The notes: a model not told the origin generated them from the sequence alone. A stretch of DNA of 64,000 nt from Flavobacteriaceae bacterium HL-DH10 (GCA_031826515.1 CP134536.1:3292501-3356500), one strand, 5' to 3'. Shown: positions 43,109 through 51,827, numbered from the stretch's first letter. Translations and numbers: made by a program.

Positions 43109-43746
43109 ATGAAAAAAGTGTTTAATCTACAATGTATAATTGTATTATTTTTATTAACAAATAATGTAATAATTGCCCAAATTAAAAAAGAAAATTTAAA
43201 AATAGGAATTTCTTATGGTTTGGGGGGCAAAGTAGATTTCCTTTTAATTCAAAAGACTATAGTCATGATGTTACTTTTTATAAAGCGATAATTAATTATA
43301 AGATATTAGAAAAAAAACATTGGAACTATGAACTAAGTATAGAACCAGGTTATAATATAGTTGAGCATCAATTACTAAATAAATATTTTATAAAGCCTAC
43401 TGATGGTGATGATTATTTAGAAAAACAAGCATTGTACACTCAAAAAAGAACTATTAAAGAGTATGGGTTAAACTTAGGGTTTATAGCTAGGTATCATATT
43501 TTTAAAACATTTAGTGGGTATGCTATTGGAAGTATAGGTCCTATGATATCTAATAAATCTACCGAAAGACTAGCAAAGGGATATGCCTTTTCAGATATAT
43601 TTGGATTAGGTTTAAGTTATAATATGGGTAAGGTGCAATTTGATTTTAGATATTCGGTTAGACATACATCAAATCTACAATTCAAAAAACCAAATAATGG
43701 GCATAATACAACGAATATTGAATTTTTAGTTTTATACAAGTTGTAA
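43109..43746 (+). pseudogene. Acyloxyacyl hydrolase / PagL-like outer-membrane protein, frameshifted
   Basis: The signal peptide and first strand (MKKVFNLQCIIVLFLLTNNV, then KIGISYGLGG) lie in one frame; the rest lies in another. Adding one G to the six-G run at 43222-43227 joins them and reads on with QSRFPFNSKDYSHDVTFYKA up to TAA at 43746. The C-terminus has SVRHTSNLQFKKPNNGHNTT, close to the His-Ser catalytic pair of PagL-type lipid A deacylases, followed by a terminal beta strand. A G-run near the start could be phase-variable, or it may be a sequencing error. Confidence 0.65.
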
Positions 43747-43820
43747 TGTTTTGTATGTTATTTTAACTTAGTTTTACCTGTTTTTGTATATTTATTAAAA
43801 TAATAGTATAGTACTCAGTA

Positions 43821-45389
43821 ATGACTAAAGATGTTTATTCTTTTAAAATATTATTTTCATACCTCTTTGTTATCATTTTGCATTTGTCTGGTTTCAGTCA
43901 GGTAAATGAAAATTATCACCGTTTTGTTGATTCAGCAGATGTTTATATTGATATAAGTTCTAAAAAAGCACTGGCTTTTTTAGATTCTATCCCAGAACCT
44001 TTAACAAAAAATATTAAAGGAAGTTTAGCCGATTATTATTCAATAAAGGCTCTTATTAATGACGATTTTAAGGAATATTCAGAGTTAAATCAAAACTTTA
44101 TTTTGGCACTTAAATATGCTGAAAAAGAAAATAATTGTAGAGTAGCTGGAGAAGCTTGTTTAGAGTTGTTTTGTAACATGTATTTTGTTAATAAGGATTC
44201 TACAGCTTATCAATATTTAGAACGCGCAAAGAAACATTATGAATCTTGTGATTATGAGTATGGTCTAATAGAAGTAGAGCAAACGTATGCTTATGTTGAG
44301 TTTATGGATGCAAATTATGAGGCTTGTAATACGTTGATATTAGAAAATATAGATAGATATAAAAAAATAGACGATAAGTATTTTTATTTGTTTGCTACCT
44401 ACATGTTAACTTCTAATTTTTTAAATCTTAATGATTATAAAAATGCGAATAAGTATTTTAATGATTTTAAAGCTTTAAAGAATGATGAGTCTTTTACACA
44501 GTATAATTACTTGTCTTTTGAAGTCGCTTTAAATTTATGCAAGGCAGATGTTTATTTTAAAGACAAACAAATAGACTCTACATTTTTTTATTTAAACAAA
44601 TCGTCGAAGTTATTTGATTACATGGGAGGTAAAAAAATCGGGAACTACTATAAGATGTTTTCGGATGCTTATAAGTTTTCAGGAGATATGAATGCTTCTA
44701 AGGCTTATATCGATTCATTATCAATGTATGAGAAAAAAATATATAAAAATACCCTTAAAGCTAGTCTAGTTATTAATGATACGCTTTCAAAAGTTGAGTT
44801 AGAGTTAAAAAAAGCAAGCGAAAAAAAGTTCCTTAATGGTGTATTAGTTGTTGTATTGATATTTATATTAATTTTTATCGGATTTTTATACCTTTTGTTT
44901 TACAGAAAAAATAAATTCAAATTAAGTGGTTATTCAAATCAAGAAAGTGATCTTTCGTATTTAAAGTCTAATAACGAAAAGCTAACTGTTAAAGTTCAAG
45001 GATTGGAAGAGTATATCGTAAATTTAAAAAAAGAAGTTAAAACAATTGCTGCTATTAATGATCCTTTAAGTTTACGACAAAGTATTAAAGATTTTTACAA
45101 AAAATTACACCTTAATTCTTCAACACTTTTAGATAAAACAGAAAGCCATTTAGAGCTAGTTAACGATTTGAATGTAGGTTTTTTTAAAAAAATTCATGAG
45201 TTATATCCGCAATTAAATAATTCAGAAGTCATTATTTGTTATTATTTATTCATTGGTTTTAAAAATAAAGAAATAGCTGTTTTTTTAAACACTACTGTAA
45301 GAGCTATTGAGAGTAAACGCTATCGTATTACTAAAAAAATCAATCTTGATAATACAACTTTATCCGAACATCTTGAAACTACATTTTAA
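43821..45389 (+). CDS. TPR-containing membrane regulator with LuxR-like helix-turn-helix
   Basis: This 522-residue protein has a signal peptide (about 1-26) and periplasmic TPR-like helical repeats (about 30-315). One TM helix (about 336-358, VLVVVLIFILIFIGFLYLLF) and a coiled coil (about 385-410) follow. At the C-terminus is a cytoplasmic HTH (about 468-520, NNSEVIICYYLFIGFKNKEI and TTVRAIESKRYRI). This layout is common for regulators in Flavobacteriia. It senses an envelope signal and binds DNA, but the targets are unknown. A terminator-like hairpin is not seen directly after it. Confidence 0.82.
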   Translation: MTKDVYSFKILFSYLFVIILHLSGFSQVNENYHRFVDSADVYIDISSKKALAFLDSIPEPLTKNIKGSLADYYSIKALINDDFKEYSELNQNFILALKYAEKENNCRVAGEACLELFCNMYFVNKDSTAYQYLERAKKHYESCDYEYGLIEVEQTYAYVEFMDANYEACNTLILENIDRYKKIDDKYFYLFATYMLTSNFLNLNDYKNANKYFNDFKALKNDESFTQYNYLSFEVALNLCKADVYFKDKQIDSTFFYLNKSSKLFDYMGGKKIGNYYKMFSDAYKFSGDMNASKAYIDSLSMYEKKIYKNTLKASLVINDTLSKVELELKKASEKKFLNGVLVVVLIFILIFIGFLYLLFYRKNKFKLSGYSNQESDLSYLKSNNEKLTVKVQGLEEYIVNLKKEVKTIAAINDPLSLRQSIKDFYKKLHLNSSTLLDKTESHLELVNDLNVGFFKKIHELYPQLNNSEVIICYYLFIGFKNKEIAVFLNTTVRAIESKRYRITKKINLDNTTLSEHLETTF

Positions 45390-45534
45390 TTTGTTTTTAA
45401 TTTTTTTGTCCTAAGATTTTTTTTACTTTTTTTAAGTAAAAAGGCTTTAATCGCTTTGTTTTAAAGGTTTGCGTAATAAATGCGTAGTCTTGAATAATGC
45501 TTTAATCAAAGTGATTTATCAAATTTGCAGAGCT

Positions 45535-45742
45535 ATTAATCAGTAACTATAATCTCACATGACTACCTGTTTATTTTACTTTCAAAGGGTTGGGAAAAGT
45601 TACAGTCTAGTTTTGTAATATGAAAGTAAAATGCAATTAGGGTTGTTTGTTTTAAAAAACTATTTTAATAAGGTTAATTTTAAAGTATCGTTTTTTATAA
45701 AGGTTATAAGTTAGAAAGGGAGCTAGTTAATAGGCTCCCTTT
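45535..45742 (+). ncRNA. Candidate structured RNA ending in an intrinsic terminator
   Basis: The 574-base gap 45390-45963 has no intact gene. A 12-bp perfect inverted repeat (45573-45584 with 45621-45632, ATTTTACTTTCA) lies between a weak -7-like sequence (ATCAAATTTG, near 45520) and a strong terminator at 45715-45742. The terminator cannot belong to the upstream gene, which ends about 325 bases before. An independent small RNA of roughly 200 bases is therefore possible. I do not recognise its class. Confidence 0.3.
45715..45742 (+). terminator. Intrinsic terminator in the long gap after the TPR regulator
   Basis: The stem AAAGGGAGC/GCTCCCTTT with a 10-base loop is followed by a T-run (to 45747). 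It is a strong rightward terminator, isolated from annotated genes on this strand. Confidence 0.75.
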
Positions 45743-45769
45743 TTTTAATGAATAATATTAAAATTCGAA

Positions 45770-45895
45770 TTATTTTCGATATCGCTTAATAGATGTTCTT
45801 AAGAAAACAAGACCAATAAATAAAGATACCAATACGCCAGCCCAAAAACCAAGTATAAAATCTATAAATAAGTAAATGTTTGGATTATTTTACAT
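45770..45895 (-). pseudogene. Small membrane protein ORF with TAA directly after the ATG
   Basis: Read on the minus strand, ATG at 45895 is followed at once by TAA. After that an open frame of 39 codons runs to TAA at 45770. It encodes a plausible small membrane protein: NNPNIYLFID, then FILGFWAGVLVSLFIGLVFL as one TM helix, then a basic end RTSIKRYRK. No other start codon precedes the hydrophobic part. A single change in codon 2 would restore a 41-residue protein. Chance coding is possible but the amphipathic layout is convincing. Confidence 0.4.
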
Positions 45896-45963
45896 AATTA
45901 GCTTTGTAATAGTTAAACAAAATAATTACAGCTATGAGTTGTAATAACTCGATATAAATACAT

Positions 45964-46518
45964 TTAGCTTAAAGTTTTTTTTATTTCTTGTAAAACAAAT
46001 TCGTAATATAATTTGTTTGAAGGAACAAAATGATTCTTATTATTTTTTATAGTATCAATAAGCCTTTTAAACTCATTTAATGTTACCAATTTCAATGCTT
46101 CAACTTCTTCCTCTTGTGGTGTTAATTGAGAAATAGGAAACTTTAATTCTGTTAAAAAAGTATGATGAAATTCGTTATCTTTAATGTCGGTTCCATAAGA
46201 TTTAAAACATTCAAACACCCCTATTTTTTTTAAATCGGTTTCAGAAATGGGTATACCTATTTCTTCTTCAGTTTCTCTAATCGCAGCTTGTTTTATAGTT
46301 TCTCCAGCATCAATATGTCCAGCAACCGAGACATCCCACATTAATGGACAAATTGTTTTTTTAGCAGATCGTTGCGATAATAATATAAAGCCATCTGCAG
46401 TATAAAACCAAATATGAGCGGTATTATGATAATATCCTTTTTGGTGTATAATGGATTTAAGTTCAGATTTACCAGTGGGCTTACCTTCTTTAGTTACAAT
46501 ATCTATGTATTCGTCCAT
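45964..46518 (-). CDS. NUDIX hydrolase
   Basis: In this 184-residue protein, the NUDIX box is at about 68-90 (GHIDAGETIKQAAIRETEEE, then IGI). The N-terminal strand YIDIVTKEGKPTGK and the segment HNTAHIWFYTADGFILLSQR resemble isopentenyl-diphosphate isomerase-like NUDIX proteins. It hydrolyses a nucleoside diphosphate linked to some group X; the substrate is not known. The 9-bp hairpin at 46540-46561 lies just upstream. Confidence 0.92.
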   Translation of the reverse strand: MDEYIDIVTKEGKPTGKSELKSIIHQKGYYHNTAHIWFYTADGFILLSQRSAKKTICPLMWDVSVAGHIDAGETIKQAAIRETEEEIGIPISETDLKKIGVFECFKSYGTDIKDNEFHHTFLTELKFPISQLTPQEEEVEALKLVTLNEFKRLIDTIKNNKNHFVPSNKLYYEFVLQEIKKTLS

Positions 46519-46539
46519 AAAATAATTACTTTAAAAAAA

Positions 46540-46561
46540 GATTCCCGCAAAAGCGGGAATC
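46540..46561. terminator. Palindrome between the M42 peptidase and NUDIX genes
   Basis: A 9-bp perfect stem GATTCCCGC/GCGGGAATC with loop AAAA is preceded by an A-run. It lies 10 bases after the leftward M42 gene, so it can end that transcript. On the minus strand the stem is followed by CTTTTTTT, a fitting U-tract. It resembles the core of the GGAATC palindromes at 50136-50212. Confidence 0.65.
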
Positions 46562-46571
46562 GTAAAAATTA

Positions 46572-47660
46572 TTATTTAAAATAACTAAAAGATTCATCAT
46601 CCTTTATGTTAAGTAGTGTTTCGTATATTAGTTTTATAACGTTTTCAACATCATCTTTATGTACCATTTCAACGGTAGTATGCATATAGCGAAGCGGTAA
46701 AGATATTAAAGCAGAGGCAACACCGCCGTTACTGTAAGCAAAAGCATCGGTATCTGTTCCAGTAGCGCGTGATAGAGCAGAACGTTGAAAAGGAATCTTC
46801 TTAGCTTCTGCAGTCTCCGTAATTAAATCGCGTAACTTTTGTTGTACTGCTGGCGCATAAGCAACAACAGGACCTTTTCCAATTTCTAAATCACCTTGTG
46901 TTTTCTTTTCAATCATTGGTGTGCTAGTGTCGTGCGTTACATCGGTTACAATAGCCACATTAGGTTTAATGGTTTGTGTAATCATTTCGGCACCTCGTAA
47001 TCCTATTTCTTCTTGTACAGCATTAGTAATGTATAAGCCAAAAGGAAGTTCTTTTTTATTTTCTTTAAGTAAACGAGCTACTTCGGCAATCATAAAACCT
47101 CCCATACGATTGTCTAAAGCACGGCATACAAATTTGTCGCCATTTAGAATATGAAATTCATCTGGATAAGTAATAACACAACCAACATGAACCCCCATTT
47201 TTTCAACCTCGTCTTTGTCTTTTGCTCCAACATCAATAGTTATATTGTCTGGTTTAGGTGCTTGCTCATTTTCTTTACTTCTTGTATGTATAGCAGGCCA
47301 TCCAAAAACACCTTTAACATAACCTTTTTTTGTGTGAATATTTACAATTTTACTTGGTGCTATTTGGTGGTCGCTACCACCATTTCTTATCACGTAAATA
47401 AGTCCGTTATCACTTATGTAATTAACATACCACGAAATTTCATCAGCATGTCCTTCAATAACCACTTTGTATTTTGCTTTAGGGTTTATAACGCCAACAG
47501 CAGTACCATAAGTATCTGTAATAAATTCATCTACATAAGGTTTAAGGTAGTCCATCCATAGTTTTTGTCCTTCCCATTCGTAACCCGTAGGTGCAGCGTT
47601 GTTTAAATATTTTTCAAGAAAGTCCATCGACTTTTTATTCAGAATGCTCTTCTTTGCCAT
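46572..47660 (-). CDS. M42 family glutamyl aminopeptidase-like metallopeptidase
   Basis: The start at 47660 (MAKKSILNKKSMDFLEKYL) gives 362 residues; the open frame runs 19 codons further upstream through hydrophobic, non-coding-like sequence. Metal ligands appear in VVIEGHADEISWYV, CRALDNRMGGFM, VQEEIGLRGAEM and YMHTTVEMVHKDDV. These are typical of FrvX/PepA-type dizinc aminopeptidases that form large tetrahedral complexes. It cleaves N-terminal residues of peptides in the cytoplasm. It diverges from the DUF4294 gene. Confidence 0.92.
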   Translation of the reverse strand: MAKKSILNKKSMDFLEKYLNNAAPTGYEWEGQKLWMDYLKPYVDEFITDTYGTAVGVINPKAKYKVVIEGHADEISWYVNYISDNGLIYVIRNGGSDHQIAPSKIVNIHTKKGYVKGVFGWPAIHTRSKENEQAPKPDNITIDVGAKDKDEVEKMGVHVGCVITYPDEFHILNGDKFVCRALDNRMGGFMIAEVARLLKENKKELPFGLYITNAVQEEIGLRGAEMITQTIKPNVAIVTDVTHDTSTPMIEKKTQGDLEIGKGPVVAYAPAVQQKLRDLITETAEAKKIPFQRSALSRATGTDTDAFAYSNGGVASALISLPLRYMHTTVEMVHKDDVENVIKLIYETLLNIKDDESFSYFK

Positions 47661-47727
47661 GTATAAAAGTTTTGCACTAAAATAATAATATAAATACAAA
47701 AAAAATGTTTTAAACAATGGAAATTAG

Positions 47728-47735
47728 TAATTTTG
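47728..47735 (+). promoter_or_regulatory. -7 element for the DUF4294 gene
   Basis: TAATTTTG matches TAnnTTTG and lies 28 bases before the ATG at 47764. A -33 TTG is not clear. Confidence 0.4.
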
Positions 47736-47763
47736 AATTATTAGAGTCCCATTATTTTTATCG

Positions 47764-48441
47764 ATGCCATATTTTAAATATATATTCCTGTTTTTTCCTG
47801 TTTTGCTTTTTGCACAAGTATCAGATATTGTGCAAGATTCAACAGAGGTTAAATATCTTATTATAGCAGGTGATTCGGTTCCAAGAACGTCTATAGATTT
47901 AGACGAGGTTATGCTTTTGCATAAGTTAAAGTTTGATAGTAAAAAAGATCGTATTCGCTATTTAATTTTACGTAGAAAAACGATAAAAGTATATCCATAT
48001 GCTAAAATGGCTGCAGATAGATTAGATTCGTTAAATACACGTTTGGAAACAATGACAAAAGCTCGTGATAAAAGACGTTATACCAAGATGATTCAAAAGT
48101 ATATTGAAGGGGAGTTTTCTGATGAATTAAAAAAGATGACACGTACAGAAGGTCAAATTCTTGTGAAGTTAATACACAGACAAACCGGACGCACTACTTT
48201 TAATTTAGTAAAAGAGTTACGCAATGGCTGGCGTGCCTTTTGGTATAATACAACAGCGAGTATGTTTGATATTTCTTTAAAAAAGGAATTCGACCCTGTT
48301 AATGAAAAAGAAGATTATTTAATTGAAGATGTTTTGCAACGTAATTTTCAAAGCGGACGGTTAGTACGTCAAAAGTCTGCTGTTCCATTTGATTTTTACG
48401 ATTTAACCAATAAATGGTTACAGCATTCTAAAGCCCCATAA
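47764..48441 (+). CDS. DUF4294 family protein
   Basis: This 225-residue exported protein has a signal peptide (about 1-18, ending FAQ). Residues YLIIAGDSVPRTSIDLDEV (near 31-49), LRRKTIKVYPYAKMAADRL and EGQILVKLIHRQTGRTTFNL are conserved in this Flavobacteriia family. The function is not known. It lies 3 bases before the hemolysin III-like gene, so the two are cotranscribed. Confidence 0.87.
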   Translation: MPYFKYIFLFFPVLLFAQVSDIVQDSTEVKYLIIAGDSVPRTSIDLDEVMLLHKLKFDSKKDRIRYLILRRKTIKVYPYAKMAADRLDSLNTRLETMTKARDKRRYTKMIQKYIEGEFSDELKKMTRTEGQILVKLIHRQTGRTTFNLVKELRNGWRAFWYNTTASMFDISLKKEFDPVNEKEDYLIEDVLQRNFQSGRLVRQKSAVPFDFYDLTNKWLQHSKAP

Positions 48442-48444
48442 CGT

Positions 48445-49071
48445 ATGCGTATTCAAACAGCGTCAGAAGAAAAGTTAAATGCTTTAACGCATGCTATCGG
48501 TGCTTTGTTTTGTATTGCAGCCCTTGTGTTACTTATCATTTTTAATAGCTATAAAACCAATTGGAGTTTGTTTAGCGTTATTGTTTATGGGATATCTATT
48601 ATTGTCTTATTTTCAGCTTCTACTTTATATCATTCTGTAAAAAACAAACAGAAGAAACATTACTTCAGAATTGTAGATCATATTAGCATATACTTGCTTA
48701 TTGCTGGTACGTATACGCCTGTTTTATTAATTACACTTAGTGAAAGTAGTGGTTGGACACTCTTTTGGGTCGTTTGGGGAATCGCTGTTTTTGGTGTGGT
48801 TTTAAAACTGTTTTATACTGGGCGCTTTGAACTTTTTTCAACATTACTATATTTAGTAATGGGATGGCTTATTGTATTCGATTTTTCTAAATTATCAGAA
48901 ATTATAGGAAGCCATGGTATTTTGTTTCTTTTTGCTGGTGGATTAGCATATACTGTAGGTATTATTTTTTATGCCATTCAAAAAATCCCGTATAATCATG
49001 TTATTTGGCATTTGTTTGTTTTAGCAGGTGCTGTATTTCATTTTTTTATGATATTTTTCTATGTAATTTAA
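48445..49071 (+). CDS. Hemolysin III / PAQR family membrane protein
   Basis: This 208-residue protein has seven TM helices. The conserved histidines and acidic residues of the family are visible: EEKLNALTHAIGALF, ASTLYHSVKN, DHISIYLLIAGTYTP and the last-helix HVIWHLFVLAGAVFHF. The layout is that of the PAQR superfamily with a buried zinc site. Its role in bacteria is not established. The GNAT gene follows after 11 bases. Confidence 0.92.
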   Translation: MRIQTASEEKLNALTHAIGALFCIAALVLLIIFNSYKTNWSLFSVIVYGISIIVLFSASTLYHSVKNKQKKHYFRIVDHISIYLLIAGTYTPVLLITLSESSGWTLFWVVWGIAVFGVVLKLFYTGRFELFSTLLYLVMGWLIVFDFSKLSEIIGSHGILFLFAGGLAYTVGIIFYAIQKIPYNHVIWHLFVLAGAVFHFFMIFFYVI

Positions 49072-49082
49072 TAGTGTTTAAA

Positions 49083-49583
49083 ATGATTAAAATGATTAAA
49101 ATTAAGCCAGCAACCACAAAAGCCGATTATATATGTATTTCAAAGTTAGCACATACTATTTGGCATGAGCACTATATAAAAATAATTAGTTTAGAGCAGA
49201 TAGAGTATATGCTTGAAAAGTATAATTCTGTAAAAAGTATTGAAGAACGTGTTAAAGCTGGTGTAAAGTTTTATTGGCTGACTTATAATGACGAACCTGT
49301 AGGTTATACTGCCATTGAAAACAAATCGGATTATTTATACATTAGTAAATTATATATTTTAAAAGGATATAGAGGAAAAAAGATAGCGAAAACAGTCATG
49401 TTATATATAGAATCTATGGCTAAGGCTCAAAAGATATCCATTATAAAACTTAATGTAAATAAGTATAATGCCAATTCTATGCTTGCTTATGAAAAAATGG
49501 GATTTGTAAAAACAGCATCTACAGTTGAAGATATTGGTAATGGTTTTGTTATGGATGATTATGAGATGGAGAAACAAATATAG
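49083..49583 (+). CDS. GNAT-family N-acetyltransferase
   Basis: The start at 49083 (MIKMIKIKPATTKADY) gives 166 residues; the open frame extends into the preceding gene without sense, and a second ATG at 49092 is also possible. The acetyl-CoA-binding motif is LYILKGYRGKKIAKTVML, and the C-terminal LNVNKYNANSMLAYEKMGF is typical of the fold. The acceptor is unknown. It follows the hemolysin III-like gene closely and is probably in the same operon. Confidence 0.88.
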   Translation: MIKMIKIKPATTKADYICISKLAHTIWHEHYIKIISLEQIEYMLEKYNSVKSIEERVKAGVKFYWLTYNDEPVGYTAIENKSDYLYISKLYILKGYRGKKIAKTVMLYIESMAKAQKISIIKLNVNKYNANSMLAYEKMGFVKTASTVEDIGNGFVMDDYEMEKQI

Positions 49584-49641
49584 TTTACAGTCTCAGTAAT
49601 TCAAAAATCACCAATTGTAATTCGTTAATCAAAAATCAATT

Positions 49642-50073
49642 TCACCCCTCAATAACCTCTTTGTATTCCTCAAAAAAAGCTTCAAATAAGCCCATGTTTT
49701 TATTAAAGAACTCCATAACATCACGCCAAGTGTTTTTGTTGTGAATAGATACTTTTTGTTCTAAAGGCAAGTAAATACGAGATATTTCTTTTTCATTGTC
49801 TAAAAAATAGGTTTCTTCAAAAATAGCATCAGGCATATAGTCATCAAGTAAAATAGATTTTAAAGCCTCTAGTTTTTCCCAGTATTTAATACGGTTTTCT
49901 AAATCGTCTTCAAGATCTAAAGCTATTAAAGCACTTTTTGTATCAAAATGAAATTTAAAACTTAAACCTTTAAGTTTGGTGTTGTATAAAATCCATTTCC
50001 GTGGAAATGATTTCCCAAAACTTGTCCAAAATTCTTGTTTTAATTTGCGTGATTCTTCTTTACTAAACATCAA
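49642..50073 (-). CDS. DUF4268 family protein
   Basis: In this 143-residue protein, KLKQEFWTSFGKSFPRKWIL (near 10-30) and LKGLSFKFHFDTKSALIALD fit the DUF4268 fold, which is related to a nuclease-like beta core. In this family the domain sometimes stands alone, as here. Function is not known. The palindrome cluster 50089-50212 lies just upstream of its start. Confidence 0.8.
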   Translation of the reverse strand: MMFSKEESRKLKQEFWTSFGKSFPRKWILYNTKLKGLSFKFHFDTKSALIALDLEDDLENRIKYWEKLEALKSILLDDYMPDAIFEETYFLDNEKEISRIYLPLEQKVSIHNKNTWRDVMEFFNKNMGLFEAFFEEYKEVIEG

Positions 50074-50088
50074 AAAGTTGTCTTTTAA

Positions 50089-50212
50089 ATTCCCTTGAAC
50101 AAGGGAATCTCATCAATTTTATTATTTCAATTTTTGTCATTCCTACGCAGGCAGGAATCTGTTTTTCTTTAATTCTGTTTAAATTTATGAGATTCCTGCC
50201 TTCGCAGGAATT
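50089..50212. repeat. Cluster of GGAATC-type palindromes (family A)
   Basis: There are three hairpins in 124 bases: ATTCCCTT/AAGGGAAT (50089-50108), CATTCCTACGCAGGCAGGAA (in 50136-50159), and ATTCCTGCCTTCGCAGGAAT (in 50189-50212). The second and third are inverted copies of one sequence and form a larger stem with one another. Each arm is followed by AATCTCAT-like bases. A further copy lies at 53794-53813. They resemble REP-type intergenic repeats and may terminate the convergent flow between neighbouring genes. Confidence 0.65.
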
Positions 50213-50214
50213 AA

Positions 50215-50889
50215 TTATATCATATAAGCAATACCAACACCTAAAATAATAGCAATAAATTTCGATAAATTAAACTTATGTCCTTCGCCACTTTCAAATA
50301 AAATGGTAGTAGAAATATGAAAAAAGATGCCAATGACTATAGCATTAATAATATGCACATAATTATCTGGTATCCCCGATGTATTAGAAATTAATGTTCC
50401 CAATGGTGTCATAGCAGCAAAAACTACTAAAAAGGCTGTAACTTGTAATTTGCTAAAATTCGACTGAAATAAAAACATACTTACTAAAGTAGCAATAGGC
50501 ACTTTATGTACCAATACACCATAAACCATATCATTATGTTCATGTATTGGAAAGCCTTCTAAAAAACTATGAATACACAAACTAATAAACAATAGCCACG
50601 GAAAAGCCGTTTCGTTTTTGTGTATGTGTACATGGCCATGTTCGGCGCCTTTAGAGAATAACTCTAAAACTATTTGCAACATAATACCGCACATAATAAA
50701 AAGTCCGGTAAGTTTGGTGTCTAAGTGTTCGTAAACTTCGGGTAGTAATTCAAAAAGGGTTAAAGCCAGTAAAAAAGCACCACTAAAAGAGAGTAATAGC
50801 TTAGTATTCCAAGATTTTTTGTTATTAGTTACCGTTGCAATAACAACTCCTAAAATAACCGCTAGAATAGGGAAAATAAATTTATTCAT
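50215..50889 (-). CDS. ZIP-family divalent metal transporter
   Basis: This 224-residue inner-membrane protein has about seven to eight TM helices. HEHNDMVYGVLVHKVPIATL and FISLCIHSFLEGFPI (His-Ser-x-x-Glu-Gly) carry the metal-binding His and Glu residues of helices IV and V. A His-rich loop GAEHGHVHIHKNE lies between helices III and IV. It should import zinc or iron. The family-A palindromes come directly after its stop. Confidence 0.88.
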   Translation of the reverse strand: MNKFIFPILAVILGVVIATVTNNKKSWNTKLLLSFSGAFLLALTLFELLPEVYEHLDTKLTGLFIMCGIMLQIVLELFSKGAEHGHVHIHKNETAFPWLLFISLCIHSFLEGFPIHEHNDMVYGVLVHKVPIATLVSMFLFQSNFSKLQVTAFLVVFAAMTPLGTLISNTSGIPDNYVHIINAIVIGIFFHISTTILFESGEGHKFNLSKFIAIILGVGIAYMI

Positions 50890-50939
50890 TTAAAAAAATA
50901 AAGCCCACAAGTGTGAGTATAATTTATTGTAAATTATTA

Positions 50940-51671
50940 CTATTTAAAAATCATGACTAATCTGTCGGATGTTTTGGTGTTAAACTTACGTAATTTATAA
51001 TCGCCAAAAACATCCAATAAAAACACACCAGCTTTTTCAAAAAGCGCTTCAAAATCGGCTAAAGTAAAGGCTCTTACACGTTCCTGAAAATTATATAAAA
51101 TCCCATCAACCGTAAAATTAATATCTTTTACAATATAACCGTTTTCTACATAACGCTTTAAATGAAATTCAATTCCATCAACCGTTTTAATCTCTTCAGG
51201 CACTAAGTTATCAATAACAAATTCGCTATTCATAAAATCAATCACCCCAAAACCAAATTCGTTAAGGTCTTCTTTTATAGCTTTAATCGTGCTTAGGTTG
51301 TCTTCATCTTTTTCAAAATACCCAAAACTAGTAAACAAATTAAAAACGGCATCAAACTTTTTGTGGTACGGATTACACATATTATGCACATCAAAATGCA
51401 ACGAATGGTTTTCAAACTGCTTCGCGTAATCAATACTGTTTTCACTTAAGTCTACACCCGTAACATGGTAGCCTATTTTGTTTAAATATAAAGCATGTCG
51501 CCCTTTGCCACAAGCCAAATCTAAAATAGTACCACCTTCCGGAATATTTAAATAATCGGTAAGTGTGTCCATAAAAGCATGTGCTTCCGTATCGTCTCTA
51601 TCTTTGTATAAAGTATGGTAAAATGGCGTATCAAACCACGAGGTAAACCATTTTTTAGTGTCTTTGGTCAT
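50940..51671 (-). CDS. Class I SAM-dependent methyltransferase
   Basis: In this 243-residue protein, motif I is GGTILDLACGKGRHALYLN (near 42-60) and the acidic loop II is VTGVDLSENSIDYAKQF. AVFNLFTSFGYFEKDEDN follows as motif IV. The acceptor is unknown; the shape suits a small-molecule methyltransferase. It ends 51 bases before the ZIP gene start on the same strand. Confidence 0.88.
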   Translation of the reverse strand: MTKDTKKWFTSWFDTPFYHTLYKDRDDTEAHAFMDTLTDYLNIPEGGTILDLACGKGRHALYLNKIGYHVTGVDLSENSIDYAKQFENHSLHFDVHNMCNPYHKKFDAVFNLFTSFGYFEKDEDNLSTIKAIKEDLNEFGFGVIDFMNSEFVIDNLVPEEIKTVDGIEFHLKRYVENGYIVKDINFTVDGILYNFQERVRAFTLADFEALFEKAGVFLLDVFGDYKLRKFNTKTSDRLVMIFK

Positions 51672-51819
51672 AGTTGTTTTTTTGGGTTACCTTATGTTGT
51701 TTTTACAACATAAGGTCAGGCTTTCCGCTATATCTTTTTCTCGTACCTCAAAAAAGGATGCCGCATCAATCCTTAACCCGAATTATCAATAAACTTTAAC
51801 GTTTGCCGCAAAATTACGT

Positions 51820-51827
51820 TATTTTTG
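51820..51827 (+). promoter_or_regulatory. -7 element for the THUMP methyltransferase gene
   Basis: TATTTTTG matches TAnnTTTG. It lies 21 bases before the ATG at 51848 and inside the longer open frame from 51803, which argues for the later start codon. Confidence 0.5.

Noticed and set aside
47151-47561. 136-codon open frame on the plus strand
   Set aside because: It lies wholly antisense to the M42 peptidase gene, whose motifs are intact; its product is Cys/Phe-rich without any recognisable pattern.
49005-49082. N-terminal extension of the GNAT protein
   Set aside because: It overlaps the end of the hemolysin III-like gene and has a Cys/Phe-rich composition unlike the enzyme.
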